Notes: a model not told the origin generated them from the sequence alone. A DNA stretch of 64,000 nt from Sphingomonas profundi (GCF_009739515.1 NZ_CP046535.1:124001-188000), one strand, 5' to 3'; shown: positions 21,826 to 32,143, counted from the first letter of the stretch. Numbers and translations: made by a program.

Positions 21826-22839
21826 ATGAAGATCCTCTACGTTTCCGTCCACTCCGTGCTCGAGGATGACGAGATCCGCATGTTCAAGCGGCTCGGCCAC
21901 GATGTCTTCCCGCTGGGCGTGAACTTCGGCTTCCAGGCGGTCGAACCGTTCCGCGATCCCATTCCGTTCAACGAAGGCGAGCATGCGCTGCTCGATCGTT
22001 TCCACGCGCTCGGCGGCCGCTTCCGCTACGGCGCGCCCTACGCCGCCGAGACGATCGTGCCGGCCGCCTTCGTCGAACTGTTCGACATCGTCGTGGTGAT
22101 GCACGATCTCGAAATGATCCTGCGGCACTGGCCGGCGCTCTCCGTCCGTCCGGTCGTGTGGCGCACGATCGGCCAGAATATCGAGGGGCTGGAGGAGACG
22201 GCGTCGCGGCTGATGGGGCAGGGGCTGAACATCGTCCGCTACTCCCCGGTCGAGCGCCGGGCGCCGGGCTATTGCGGCGAGACGGCGCTGATCCGCTTCG
22301 CCAAGCACGAGGACGATTACGGCCCATGGCTCGGCCATTCGGACCATGTGCTGACCTTCGCCAACCTGTTCCGCCAGCGCTATCCGGCCGAGGCCGAGGC
22401 CTATGGGCAGATCGTCGCCGGGCTGCCCACCATGCTCGGCGGCGTCGGCAACGAGGGGATGGACGGGGCGGTCGGCCTGCTGACGCCGGAGCAGCAGAAG
22501 ATCCATTATGATGCGTGCCGCGGCTATCTCTACTGCTCGGGCCGCGAGGTGCCGTACACGCTCAACTTCATGGAGGCGCTGATGACCGGGATGCCGGTGA
22601 TCGCCTGCGATTTCGCGCCGCGCGGCGCCTATTACGAGGTGCCGGAACTGCTGGCGGACGGCGCCGGCATCGTCGCGACCAACGTGGCGGAAGCGCGCGA
22701 TGCGATCGTCCGGCTGCTGGAGGACCGCGATTTCGCCGACGAGACGAGCCGCCTGGGCCGGGCGCGGGCCGTGGCGCTGTTCGGCCAGGCGCACGTCTCG
22801 CGCCAGTGGGACGATTTGTTCACCGCCCTGGCCGGCTGA
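21826..22839 (+). CDS. Glycosyltransferase family 1/4-like protein
   Basis: 337 residues, GT-B-like. The N-terminus MKILYVSVHSVLEDDEIRMF is typical of glycosyltransferase domains. LYCSGREVPYTLNFMEALMT, then GMPVIACDFAPRGAYYEVPE, form the C-terminal donor-binding half with the conserved Glu (FMEAL) and a G-x-P-V-I pattern. The second half of the protein is shorter than in typical GT4 enzymes. An AGGGG precedes the ATG. It leads the plus-strand group glycosyltransferase-gmd-reductase, so it probably uses the GDP-sugar they make. Confidence 0.82.
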   Translation: MKILYVSVHSVLEDDEIRMFKRLGHDVFPLGVNFGFQAVEPFRDPIPFNEGEHALLDRFHALGGRFRYGAPYAAETIVPAAFVELFDIVVVMHDLEMILRHWPALSVRPVVWRTIGQNIEGLEETASRLMGQGLNIVRYSPVERRAPGYCGETALIRFAKHEDDYGPWLGHSDHVLTFANLFRQRYPAEAEAYGQIVAGLPTMLGGVGNEGMDGAVGLLTPEQQKIHYDACRGYLYCSGREVPYTLNFMEALMTGMPVIACDFAPRGAYYEVPELLADGAGIVATNVAEARDAIVRLLEDRDFADETSRLGRARAVALFGQAHVSRQWDDLFTALAG

Positions 22840-23946
<1,107 letters not shown>

Positions 23947-23947
23947 C

Positions 23948-24961
23948 ATGGCCGAGGATGCCGGCACGCCGCTGCCCTTCGTGCGGATTCTCGTCACCGG
24001 CGCCGACGGCTTCGTCGGCCGCCATCTGGTGCCGGCGCTGGCCGCGCGGCTGGCGCCGGGCGCGCGCATGGTGCTGGCGACCCGCGAGCCCGGCGCGCGC
24101 GGTGCCGGAGAGCAAGGCCGGGCCGGGGAGCGGGCCACGCGCGAGGAGATCGCCTTCGACCTCACCGATCCGGCCAGCGTCGCGGCGGCGGTGCGGGCGG
24201 TGCGGCCGGACCTCGTCGTCCATCTCGCCGCGCAGGCGTCGGTCGGCCAGTCGCTGAACGCCGCCGCCGGCACCTGGGCGATCAACGTGGGCGGCAGCCT
24301 GACCCTGGCGACGGCGCTGGCCGAGCATGCGCCGGCCTGCACCCTGTTCTTCGTCAGCAGCGTGGAGGTGTACGGCCTCAGCTTCAACGCCGGCGTGGCG
24401 CGCGAGGATACGGCGATGTGGCCGCAATCCTCCTACTCGCGATCGAAGGCGGCGGCCGAGTGGATGCTGGCCGACGTGCTGCCGCGAACCGCCCGGCTGA
24501 TCGTGGTGCGGCCCTCCAACCACAGCGGGCCGGGACAGGACGAGCGCTTCGTCATCCCGGCGTTCGCCGCGCAGATCGCCCGGATCGAGCAGGGCGGCCC
24601 GGCCGAGATCGCCGTCGGCAACCTGGATGCCGAGCGCGACTTCATGGACGTGCGCGACGTGATCGCCGGCTATATCGGCCTGCTGACCCGCGCCGATACG
24701 CTGCCGCCGCGCAATGTCTTCAACGTCGCCTCCGGCCGCACGGTGCGGATCGCGACGATCCTCGCCACCCTGCGCGGCATGAGCCGCGTGCCGACCACCG
24801 TCGTCACCGATCCCGCGCGGGTGCGGCCGAGCGAGGTGCCGCTGGCCGCGATCGACGCGGCCGCGTTCCGCGCCGCGGCGGGCTGGGCGCCGCGCCACGC
24901 GATCGAGGAGACGCTGGCAACGATTCTCGACGATCAGCGGGCGCGCATCGCCCACGGCTGA
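23948..24961 (+). CDS. rmd: NAD-dependent epimerase/reductase, probable GDP-6-deoxy-4-keto-D-mannose reductase
   Basis: A 337-residue extended SDR. TGADGFVGRHL (~17-27) is the dinucleotide motif, HLAAQASVGQS and SSVEVYG follow, and SSYSRSKAAAEW carries the YxxxK pair. VRPSNHSGPGQ resembles the Rmd family. Next to gmd, the likely reaction is reduction of the 4-keto sugar to GDP-D-rhamnose, a precursor of A-band-like polysaccharides. Fcl-type GDP-L-fucose synthesis is less likely: the protein resembles Rmd, and no fucose gene is adjacent. The assignment rests on context plus motifs. Confidence 0.8.
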   Translation: MAEDAGTPLPFVRILVTGADGFVGRHLVPALAARLAPGARMVLATREPGARGAGEQGRAGERATREEIAFDLTDPASVAAAVRAVRPDLVVHLAAQASVGQSLNAAAGTWAINVGGSLTLATALAEHAPACTLFFVSSVEVYGLSFNAGVAREDTAMWPQSSYSRSKAAAEWMLADVLPRTARLIVVRPSNHSGPGQDERFVIPAFAAQIARIEQGGPAEIAVGNLDAERDFMDVRDVIAGYIGLLTRADTLPPRNVFNVASGRTVRIATILATLRGMSRVPTTVVTDPARVRPSEVPLAAIDAAAFRAAAGWAPRHAIEETLATILDDQRARIAHG

Positions 24962-24967
24962 CGCCCC

Positions 24968-24993
24968 GGAACCGCAATGCGAAACGCCGCGTT
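24968..24993 (+). promoter_or_regulatory. EcfG-type general stress promoter
   Basis: GGAAC (24968-24972), exactly 17 bases, then CGTT (24990-24993). It matches the alphaproteobacterial EcfG/SigT consensus perfectly and ends 36 bases before the ATG of the glycine-zipper protein. Confidence 0.7.
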
Positions 24994-25028
24994 GGCCGGC
25001 CGATCATTGCGTATCAGGGAGATTGACG

Positions 25029-25316
25029 ATGAACAGGCTGATGGCGTTCGGCAGCGCGGCGCTTCTCTCGCTCGGCGTGGCGGCGGCGCCCGCATCGGCG
25101 CAGAGCGCGGGGCATATCCTGCGCGGCGCCGGCATCGGTGCGGCCGGCGGCGCGGTCGCCGGTGCGCTGATCCCCGGCCTGTCGGTAGGCGAGGGCGCGC
25201 TGATCGGCGGCGCGGGCGGCGCGATCGTCAACACGATCGACAAGGGCCACCACCGTTCCTATCGGCACGATCGCAAGTATCGCGGCCGCTACTATAACCG
25301 GCGCCGCTACCGGTAG
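25029..25316 (+). CDS. Small exported glycine-zipper protein
   Basis: 95 residues. A signal peptide (MNRLMAFGSAALLSLGVAAA-PASA) is followed by a glycine-zipper segment: GAGIGAAGGAVAGALIPG, then GEGALIGGAGGAIVNTIDKG. A very basic Tyr/Arg tail ends RGRYYNRRRYR. Such proteins sit in the periplasm or outer membrane and are often induced by envelope or osmotic stress. ATG 25029 follows AGGGAGATTGACG; an in-frame TTG six bases upstream is less likely. The perfect EcfG promoter upstream fits a stress role. Confidence 0.75.
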   Translation: MNRLMAFGSAALLSLGVAAAPASAQSAGHILRGAGIGAAGGAVAGALIPGLSVGEGALIGGAGGAIVNTIDKGHHRSYRHDRKYRGRYYNRRRYR

Positions 25317-25321
25317 AGACC

Positions 25322-26233
25322 GTGCGGCGTCGCGGCGGGCGGGCGCTACTCGCCATCGCCGCCGCGACGGTGGCGGCGCCTACTCTCTCGCGCGCACCGC
25401 CGCCGCCGACCGGCACGCTGACGCTGGACATGGACGCGCCGGTCATCTCGATCATGATCGGATCGGTGCCGCTGCGGCTGCGCGTGGACTTCGACCAGCG
25501 CGACGCGATTGAGCTGAACGCCGCGGCCGCCGACCGGCTGGGTCTGCCGTTCGAGCGCGGCTCCACCGATGATGTCGGCCGGATCGCGGTGCCGAGCCGC
25601 GTGGCGACGGCGACCTTCGTGCTGAACGACCGCACGATGATGGCGACGCTTTCCACCCATGGCGATTGCTGCGCCGGCGTGGACGGCGCGATAAGCCCGG
25701 CGCTGCTGCCCTACGCGCTGGTCCGCCTGGTGCGGGCCGCCGATCCGGCACGCCCCGCGCTGAGCTTCGCTATGGAGCGCGACGGGGATTTCGGGCTGCA
25801 GGCGCGCCAGCGCGTCGGCCGCGAGGCGGTGCGGGTGAAACTCTCCCTGGTGCGTAACGAGACACTTGCGACGGCATCGGCGGGGGCGATCCTGGCGGCG
25901 GCGCATGGCGGGCGGTTCGCCGGCGGCACGCAGGCGGTGCCGGTGATGTTCGGCATTGCGCGTCCGGCCCGGCCGATCGCCTTCGATCGTCCCCCCGTGC
26001 TCGCCGGCTTCCGCTTCGATTGGCTGCTGGTGCGCACGGCGGATTTCGGCGGGCGACGCCAGCTGCCGCAGGAGGCTGGCGGCACCGACGATATCGTCGT
26101 CCGGCGCCGGGTTCCCCGCCAGATCGACTGGCCGGCGATCGTGATCGGGCGAGACCGACTGGACAGGTGCGGCGAAATCGCCTTCTCGCCCCTTACGCTG
26201 ACGATGACCCTGCGCTGCGACTTCGCCGGATGA
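25322..26233 (+). CDS. Exported protein of unknown function, possibly retropepsin-like
   Basis: 303 residues with a signal-like N-terminus (RALLAIAAATVAAPTLSRA). VPLRLRVDFDQRDAIELNAA, with AADRLGL after it, resembles the start of retroviral-type aspartyl proteases, but the catalytic DTG/DSG is replaced by DFD, so activity is doubtful. A cysteine pair (GDCCAGVDG) and two C-terminal cysteines suggest periplasmic disulfides. The start is GTG 25322, five bases after the previous stop codon. The stop overlaps the ATG of the S41-like protease (ATGA), so the two are probably translated together. No confident family assignment. Confidence 0.6.
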   Translation: MRRRGGRALLAIAAATVAAPTLSRAPPPPTGTLTLDMDAPVISIMIGSVPLRLRVDFDQRDAIELNAAAADRLGLPFERGSTDDVGRIAVPSRVATATFVLNDRTMMATLSTHGDCCAGVDGAISPALLPYALVRLVRAADPARPALSFAMERDGDFGLQARQRVGREAVRVKLSLVRNETLATASAGAILAAAHGGRFAGGTQAVPVMFGIARPARPIAFDRPPVLAGFRFDWLLVRTADFGGRRQLPQEAGGTDDIVVRRRVPRQIDWPAIVIGRDRLDRCGEIAFSPLTLTMTLRCDFAG

Positions 26234-27435
26234 CGTGCCGCCTGCTGCTGCTGGCGCTCGCCCTGTCTGCCGCGCCGGCCGTCGCGGCCCCGTCCGCCGC
26301 GCAGCAAGCACGCAACTTGCGCGTCTATGACAAAGCCTGGTCGCTCGTCGGCCGGCGCTACTGGGACAGGAGCATGCGCGGGCTGGACTGGCCGGCGGAG
26401 CGTGCGCGTCTGCGCCCCCAAGCGCGCGACGCGGAGAGCCCGCGCGCGCTCTACGCCGCGATCAACGCGCTGCTCGAACGGCTCGGCGACAGCCACGTCT
26501 ACGCGCTCAGCCCCGAGCGCGCCGGCTACGATCGCGAGCGCGCGCGGGGCGATGGGGAGAGCGGCTTCGGCTTCGATGCCTATCAGGCGAACGGCGCCTG
26601 GTGGATAAGGCAGGTGCAGGCCGGCGGCCCGGCGGCGGCGGCCGGCATGCAGATCGGCTGGAAGCTGGTGTCTGTGAACGGCCGGCCGGTGGACGTGGAC
26701 GACCATTTCGGCGAAGGCGACGGGGCCGCGCTGGTGCTGCAGGACGAAGGCGGCGCCACCCACGCGATGACGTTGCGCGGCGCACCGCTGCCGCCCGAAC
26801 CGAGCCGGCGGACGCGGCGGCTGGAGGGCGGCGTGCTGCTGCTGGCGTTCGACCAGTTCGTCGGCGGCGACGATCGCTGGATCGCGCGCGAGCTTGCCGG
26901 GGCTCCCCGCCCGCGCGCCGTGATCCTCGATCTGCGCGAGAATGAGGGGGGCGAGGCGGACGTGCTGGATCGCGTCGCCGGCCTGTTCGTGGACCGGCGC
27001 AGCGTGGTGCTGCGGCTGACCGCCCGCCGCACCCGCGACGAGACGACGGCGGGCGCGGGCGCGCGCGCGTGGCTGGGGCCGCTGGCGATCCTGGTCGGCC
27101 CGCGCACCGCCAGCGCCGGCGAGGCGCTTGCCGCATTCCTGGGCGAGAGCGGCCGCGCGACGACGGTGGGCGAGCGCACGGCGGGCGCGCTGACGGCGGG
27201 CGCGACCTATCGCCTGCCGGACGGGGGCCGGCTGACGGTGGCGGAGCACGACATCCGCACGCCGGGCGGCGCGCGGCTGGAAGGGGCGGGCTATCTGCCC
27301 GGCATCGTCGTCGTCCCCACGCTGGCGCAGTTGCGGCGCGGTGCGGATCCGGCGCTGGACCGGGCCGTCGCGGCCGTGACGAACGACTATCCGGCCGGGG
27401 CGTCCGCCAGCATGTCGCCGCCGAGCGTGCGGTAG
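26230..27435 (+). CDS. Exported S41-like peptidase with PDZ domain
   Basis: 401 residues with a signal peptide (RLLLLALALSAAPAVAAPSA). An N-terminal helical segment ends at LLERLGDSHVYALSP, a typical TSP feature. A PDZ-like domain spans ~105-175 (GGPAAAAGMQIGWKLVSVNG). The peptidase core has LDLRENEGGEADVLDRVAGL and GPRTASAGEALAAFLGES, whose Ser is the nucleophile. The lysine of CtpA-type enzymes is not seen at the expected place (GERTAGALTAG), so it may use the Tricorn-like arrangement or be altered. The last 49 bases overlap the 3' end of the convergent efflux gene. Confidence 0.75.
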   Translation: MTCRLLLLALALSAAPAVAAPSAAQQARNLRVYDKAWSLVGRRYWDRSMRGLDWPAERARLRPQARDAESPRALYAAINALLERLGDSHVYALSPERAGYDRERARGDGESGFGFDAYQANGAWWIRQVQAGGPAAAAGMQIGWKLVSVNGRPVDVDDHFGEGDGAALVLQDEGGATHAMTLRGAPLPPEPSRRTRRLEGGVLLLAFDQFVGGDDRWIARELAGAPRPRAVILDLRENEGGEADVLDRVAGLFVDRRSVVLRLTARRTRDETTAGAGARAWLGPLAILVGPRTASAGEALAAFLGESGRATTVGERTAGALTAGATYRLPDGGRLTVAEHDIRTPGGARLEGAGYLPGIVVVPTLAQLRRGADPALDRAVAAVTNDYPAGASASMSPPSVR

Positions 27436-28916
27436 AGCTCGACGAGATTGTCGGCGCGGACCAGCCGGGTGGAGGCGAGCGAGCGACGCGCGGTGTAGAG
27501 CGTGCGCTGCGCATCCAGGCTGACGAGGAAGCTGTCTATGCCCTCGCGGTAGCGCGCGTCGGCCAGCGTGTAGCTGTCCTGCGCCGCCTCGGCGAGCAGG
27601 CGCTGGGCGGCGAACTGCCGATCCACCGTGCCGCGCCGGGCGAGCGCGTCCGCCACCTCGCGGAACGCCGTCTGGATCGTCTGGCGATAGGTGGCGACGG
27701 CCACGTCGCGCTGGGCATTGGCGTAGGCGAGGTTGCCGCGATTGGCGCCGCCGTCGAAGATCGGCACGCTGGCGGTGGGTGTGGCGGACCAGGTGAAGGC
27801 GCCGCCGGTGAACAGCGACGACAAAGCGGTGCTGGCGAAGCCGGCGACGGCGGTGAGGCCGATCGTGGGGAAGAAGGCGGCGCGCGCGGCGCCGATACGG
27901 GCATTGGCGGCGCGCAGCGTATATTCGGCCTGCACCACATCCGGCCGACGCAGCAGGATGCGCGAGTCGAGCCCCGCGGGCAGCTCGCTTAGGCTCTGGT
28001 CGACGCTCTCGATCGAGGCGGGCAGCTCAGCATCCGTCACGGCCACGCCCATCAGCAGATCGAGCGCATTGCGGTCCTGCGCGACGATCGTCGTCAGGTC
28101 CGCGCGATCCGAACGGGCCTGCGCCAGCACGGTCTCCGCCTGGCGCAGATCGGTGCGCGGGGCGACCCCGCCCGATAGCCGCGCGCGGGTGAGATCGACG
28201 CTGCGCTGGGCGCTCTTCTCGGTATCGGCGGCGATGGCGAGCAGGCTGCGATCGGTGGCGAGCGTCAGCCAGGCGCTGGCGGTATCGGCAACGAGGGTGA
28301 GCCTGGCGGCGCGGGCAGCGGCCTCGGTGGCGAGATATTCCTGGAGCGCGGCTTTGCTGAGGTTGCGGATGCGGCCGAACAGATCGAGCTCGAACGCGGC
28401 GCCGACATTGGCGGTGTAGACGGTGCGGGTGCCGCCGCCGCCGGTGGTGACGACGGTGCCGCCCGTGCCGGTGCCGCCGGTGCCCGTATCGGTGCCTGTT
28501 CCCGTTCCGGTGCCCGTGCCCGTGCCCGTACCCGTTCCGGTCCCGACGGTGGTGCCGGTGGTGGACGTGCCGTTGCCGCCGCCGTCGCTCACTGAGACGC
28601 GGGCATTGCCATCGAGCGAGGGCAGCAGGGCGGCGCGCTGGACGCGGTAGAGCGCGCGCGCCGAGGCGATGTTCGCCACCGCGATCGCCACGTCCTGGTT
28701 GTTCGCCAGCGCGCGGGCGATCACGCTCTGCAGGCGTGGATCGCGGAAGATGTCGCGGTAGCTGATCGCCGGCAGCGTCGCCTCGGTCTGACGCAGATAG
28801 GCGTCGCCGACGGGCCAGCTCGGCGGCACCGGCGGTTCCGGGCGGAGATATTTGGGCTCCAGGCTGCACGCGGCGAGCGCCGCGAGGCTGGCGATGGCGG
28901 CGAGGCGCCGGATCAT
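27387..28916 (-). CDS. RND efflux outer-membrane lipoprotein, NodT/OprM family
   Basis: 509 residues. The lipobox SLAALAAC puts the lipidated cysteine at C17. TolC-like repeats contain PSWP, LVADTASAWLTLATDRSLLA, RRPDVVQAEYTLRAANARIG and a second LDAQRTLYTARRSL. It forms the trimeric exit duct of a tripartite pump. Residues ~111-165, between LLPSLDGNARVS and VGAAFELDLFGR, hold a Thr-Gly repeat; this is the position of the first surface loop in OprM. The start codon overlaps the permease stop (ATGA). Third gene of the efflux operon. Confidence 0.93.
   Translation of the reverse strand: MIRRLAAIASLAALAACSLEPKYLRPEPPVPPSWPVGDAYLRQTEATLPAISYRDIFRDPRLQSVIARALANNQDVAIAVANIASARALYRVQRAALLPSLDGNARVSVSDGGGNGTSTTGTTVGTGTGTGTGTGTGTGTGTDTGTGGTGTGGTVVTTGGGGTRTVYTANVGAAFELDLFGRIRNLSKAALQEYLATEAAARAARLTLVADTASAWLTLATDRSLLAIAADTEKSAQRSVDLTRARLSGGVAPRTDLRQAETVLAQARSDRADLTTIVAQDRNALDLLMGVAVTDAELPASIESVDQSLSELPAGLDSRILLRRPDVVQAEYTLRAANARIGAARAAFFPTIGLTAVAGFASTALSSLFTGGAFTWSATPTASVPIFDGGANRGNLAYANAQRDVAVATYRQTIQTAFREVADALARRGTVDRQFAAQRLLAEAAQDSYTLADARYREGIDSFLVSLDAQRTLYTARRSLASTRLVRADNLVELYRTLGGDMLADAPAG
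28456..28560. repeat. Degenerate hexanucleotide tandem repeat inside the efflux duct gene
   Basis: About 17 units of GTGCCC/GTTCCG/GTACCC type on the plus strand encode alternating Thr-Gly on the minus strand. All units are six bases, so gain or loss of units keeps the reading frame. Confidence 0.8.
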
Positions 28917-31900
28917 GCCGGCTGCTCCTGCGGCGCGGCGCCCGGCGGGCCGTCGCGCTTCTCGTTCTCTGCTCTCTCGCCCTCCGCCTTGTCTTCGTCC
29001 TTCCGCTCGCCGGCGTGGCCGAACCAGCGGCGGACGAGGACGAAGAACAGCGGGATGAAGAAGATCGCCAGCGCCGTCGCCGTCAGCATGCCGCCGATCA
29101 CGGCGGTGCCGATGGCGACGCGGCTGAGGGCGCCCGCGCCGGTCGAGATCGCCAGCGGCAGCACGCCGAAGATGAAGGCCAGGCTCGTCATGATGATCGG
29201 CCGCAGCCGCAGCCGTGCCGCCTCCAGCGCCGCCTCCGCCGGGCTGGCGCCGCGCTTCTCCGCCTGTTCGGCGAACTCGACGATCAGGATCGCGTTCTTG
29301 GCGGACAGGCCCATCGTGGTGAGCAGGCCGACCTGGAAGTAGACGTCGTTCTCCAGCCCGCGCAGCGCCACCGCGATCGCGGCGCCGACCAGGCCGAGCG
29401 GGATGACCATCATGACCGAGAAGGGGATCGACCAGCTCTCGTACAAGGCCGCCAGGCACAGGAAGATGACGAGCAGCGACAGACCGTACAGGATGGGCGT
29501 CTGCCCGCCGGAGAGCCGTTCCTGATAGGAGAGACCGCTCCACGCGACGGACACGCCCGGCTGCTCGGTGGCGAGCTCGGCGATGCGCTCCATCGCGTCG
29601 CCGGAACTGTAGCCGGCCGCCGGCTGGCCGTTGATCTCGAAGGCGGACTGGCCGTTGAAGCGGGCGAGGGTGGTAGGCGCCTGGCCCCAGCTGGTGCGGG
29701 AGAAGGCGGAGAAGGGCGCCATCGTGCCGGTGGCGGTGCGCACGAACCAGTTGGCCAGATCCTCCGGCCGCGCGCGATAGGGCGCATCGCCCTGCACGTA
29801 GACGCGCTTCACCCGCCCGCGATCGACGAAGTCGTTGACGTAGGTGCCGCCCCACGCGGCCGAGAGAGTGGAATCGACCTGGCTCTGGGTAAGGCCGAGG
29901 GCGCCGACCTTCTCCTGATCGATCACCACCTGCAAGGTCGGCACGTCCTCCAGCCCGTTCAGGCGCACGTTGGATAGGGCCGGATCGTTGCGCGCCGCGG
30001 CCAGCAGCTGCTGCTCGCGCTGCTTGAACGTCTGGCGATCGAGTCCGCCGGTGTTCAGCAGCTCCAGGGTGAAGCCGCTCGACTGGCCAAGGCCGCGCAC
30101 GGCGGGCGGGCTGGTGGAGTAGAATTCCACGTCGCGCAGTTGCGCCGAGAGCGCCTTGGTCGCGCGCTGGTTGATCGCGTCGGCGTTGTTCTCCTTGCCC
30201 TTGCGCTCGTCCCACGGCGCGAAGGCGATGAAGCCGCGCCCGGCATTCTGGCCCGATCCGCCAGGGCCGCCGCCGACGATCATGTACATGACGGAGGTGT
30301 TCTTCGGCTCGGACTGGCGGAAGTAGGTCTCGATCGCCTTGGCGGCGTTCAGCGTCCGCTCCTGCGTGGCGCCCGGCGGCAGGGTGAATTGCAGCTGACC
30401 GCGGCCCTGATCCTCCACCGGCAGGAAGCTGGTCGGCAGGCGCACGAACACCACCACCAGCAGGGCGGTGATGCCGAGATAGACGAGCATCGCCAGCCAC
30501 GGCCGGTGGATCACCTTGTCCACGCCGCTGCGATAGCGATCCGCCGTGCGGTTGAACCAGTTGTTGAACTTCTCGCCATATTTGTGGGCAAAGCGGGCGA
30601 CGCGGTTGCCGCTCTCCGCCCGGTCCTTGTCCGGCCGCTTCAGCAGGGTGGCGGCGAGCGCCGGCGAGAGCACGAGAGCGACGACCACGGAGAGCATCAT
30701 CGAGGACACGATGGTTATCGAGAATTGCCGATAGATCACGCCGACCGAGCCGCCGAAGAAGGCCATCGGCATGAACACGGCCGAGAGCACCAGCGCGATC
30801 GCGATCAGCGCCGTCTGGATTTCCGCCATCGACTTGATCGTCGCGTCGCGCGGGGAGATGTCGTCCTCCTCCTCCATCACGCGCTCGACATTCTCGACGA
30901 CGACGATCGCGTCGTCCACCAGCAGGCCGATCGAGAGGACGAGGCCGAACAGGGTGAGCGTGTTGATCGTGAAACCGAACAGGGCGAGGATGCCGAACGT
31001 GCCGAGCAGCACCACCGGCACCGCGATCGCCGGGATCAGGGTGGCGCGCCAGCTCTGGAGGAACACGAACATCACGATGACGACGAGGATGATCGCCTCG
31101 ATCAGCGTCTTGATGACCTCCTCGACGGAGAGCTTGATGAAGGCCGTGCTGTCGTTGGGAAAGGCGTATTTGTAGCCGCCCGGAAAGGCCTTGGCGCGCG
31201 CCTGCACCTCGGCGCGGACGAGCTCGGCCGTCTTCAGCGCATCCGCGCCCGGCGCCAGCTGCACGGCGATGCCCGCGCCGGGATGGCCGTTCAGCCGGCT
31301 GATCGTGCTGTAATTCTCGGTGCCCAGCTCCACCCGCGCGACATCCTGCAGCAGCACGCGGGAGCCGTCCGTCTGCGTCTTGACGATGATCTTCTTGAAC
31401 TCGTCCACGTTCGTCAGCCGCGATCGGGCGGTGACGATCACGTTGAGCATCTGCCCGGGCGGCGAGGGCTGGGCGCCGAGCTGGCCGGCCGCCACCTGCG
31501 TGTTCTGCGCCTGGATCGCCGTCGTCACGTCCGCCGGGATCAGCCCGAAGCTGGCGAGGCGGAACGGATCGAGCCAGATGCGCATCGCATATTGCGCGCC
31601 GAACACGTTGACGTCGCCGACGCCCGGCAGCCGGCCGATCGGATCCTGAAGGGTGGAAACGAGATAGTCGGAGACGTCGAACACGCTCGTCCGGTCCGTC
31701 TCGTCATAGACCGAGACGACCATCAGGAAATCGGCGTTCGACTTGGTGACGACCAGGCCCTGCTGCTGCACCTGGCTGGGCAGGCGGGGCAGCGCCTGCT
31801 GCACCTTGTTCTGCACCTGCACCTGGGCGATGTCGGGATCGGTGCCCTTCTCGAAGGTGACGGTGACGGTCACCTGCCCGGCCGAGCTGGACGTTGCCGA

Positions 31901-32137
31901 GAAGTAGATCAGCCCGTCGATGCCGGTCAGCTGCTGCTCGATCACCTGGGTGACGGAGGATTCAAGGATTTCGGCCGAGGCGCCGGGGTAGGTGGCGCGG
32001 ATGTTCACCGCCGGCGGCGCGATATCGGGATATTGCTCCACCGGCAGCGAGAGGATGCCGCCGATGCCGCCGAGCATTATGACGATCGCGATGACCCAGG
32101 CGAAGATCGGCCGATCGATGAAGATGCGGGAGAGCAT
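28913..32137 (-). CDS. RND efflux inner-membrane permease (HAE1/AcrB type)
   Basis: 1074 residues. The N-terminus MLSRIFIDRPIFAWVIAIVI is the hallmark of HAE1 pumps. NVDEFKKIIV, GIGLLVDDAIVVVENVERVM (TM4 with the proton-relay Asp pair), PVEDQGRGQLQFTLPPGATQ and GLSAKNAILIVEFAEQ (TM10 with its Lys) are in the expected order. It exports hydrophobic drugs or toxic compounds with proton import. It lies six bases after the adaptor gene and overlaps the duct gene, a complete three-gene pump. Substrates are unknown. Confidence 0.95.
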   Translation of the reverse strand: MLSRIFIDRPIFAWVIAIVIMLGGIGGILSLPVEQYPDIAPPAVNIRATYPGASAEILESSVTQVIEQQLTGIDGLIYFSATSSSAGQVTVTVTFEKGTDPDIAQVQVQNKVQQALPRLPSQVQQQGLVVTKSNADFLMVVSVYDETDRTSVFDVSDYLVSTLQDPIGRLPGVGDVNVFGAQYAMRIWLDPFRLASFGLIPADVTTAIQAQNTQVAAGQLGAQPSPPGQMLNVIVTARSRLTNVDEFKKIIVKTQTDGSRVLLQDVARVELGTENYSTISRLNGHPGAGIAVQLAPGADALKTAELVRAEVQARAKAFPGGYKYAFPNDSTAFIKLSVEEVIKTLIEAIILVVIVMFVFLQSWRATLIPAIAVPVVLLGTFGILALFGFTINTLTLFGLVLSIGLLVDDAIVVVENVERVMEEEDDISPRDATIKSMAEIQTALIAIALVLSAVFMPMAFFGGSVGVIYRQFSITIVSSMMLSVVVALVLSPALAATLLKRPDKDRAESGNRVARFAHKYGEKFNNWFNRTADRYRSGVDKVIHRPWLAMLVYLGITALLVVVFVRLPTSFLPVEDQGRGQLQFTLPPGATQERTLNAAKAIETYFRQSEPKNTSVMYMIVGGGPGGSGQNAGRGFIAFAPWDERKGKENNADAINQRATKALSAQLRDVEFYSTSPPAVRGLGQSSGFTLELLNTGGLDRQTFKQREQQLLAAARNDPALSNVRLNGLEDVPTLQVVIDQEKVGALGLTQSQVDSTLSAAWGGTYVNDFVDRGRVKRVYVQGDAPYRARPEDLANWFVRTATGTMAPFSAFSRTSWGQAPTTLARFNGQSAFEINGQPAAGYSSGDAMERIAELATEQPGVSVAWSGLSYQERLSGGQTPILYGLSLLVIFLCLAALYESWSIPFSVMMVIPLGLVGAAIAVALRGLENDVYFQVGLLTTMGLSAKNAILIVEFAEQAEKRGASPAEAALEAARLRLRPIIMTSLAFIFGVLPLAISTGAGALSRVAIGTAVIGGMLTATALAIFFIPLFFVLVRRWFGHAGERKDEDKAEGERAENEKRDGPPGAAPQEQPA

Positions 32138-32143
32138 CGCGGA

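Noticed and set aside
28456-28560. CRISPR-like repeat array
   Set aside because: Six-base units without spacers, lying inside a coding region and encoding Thr-Gly.
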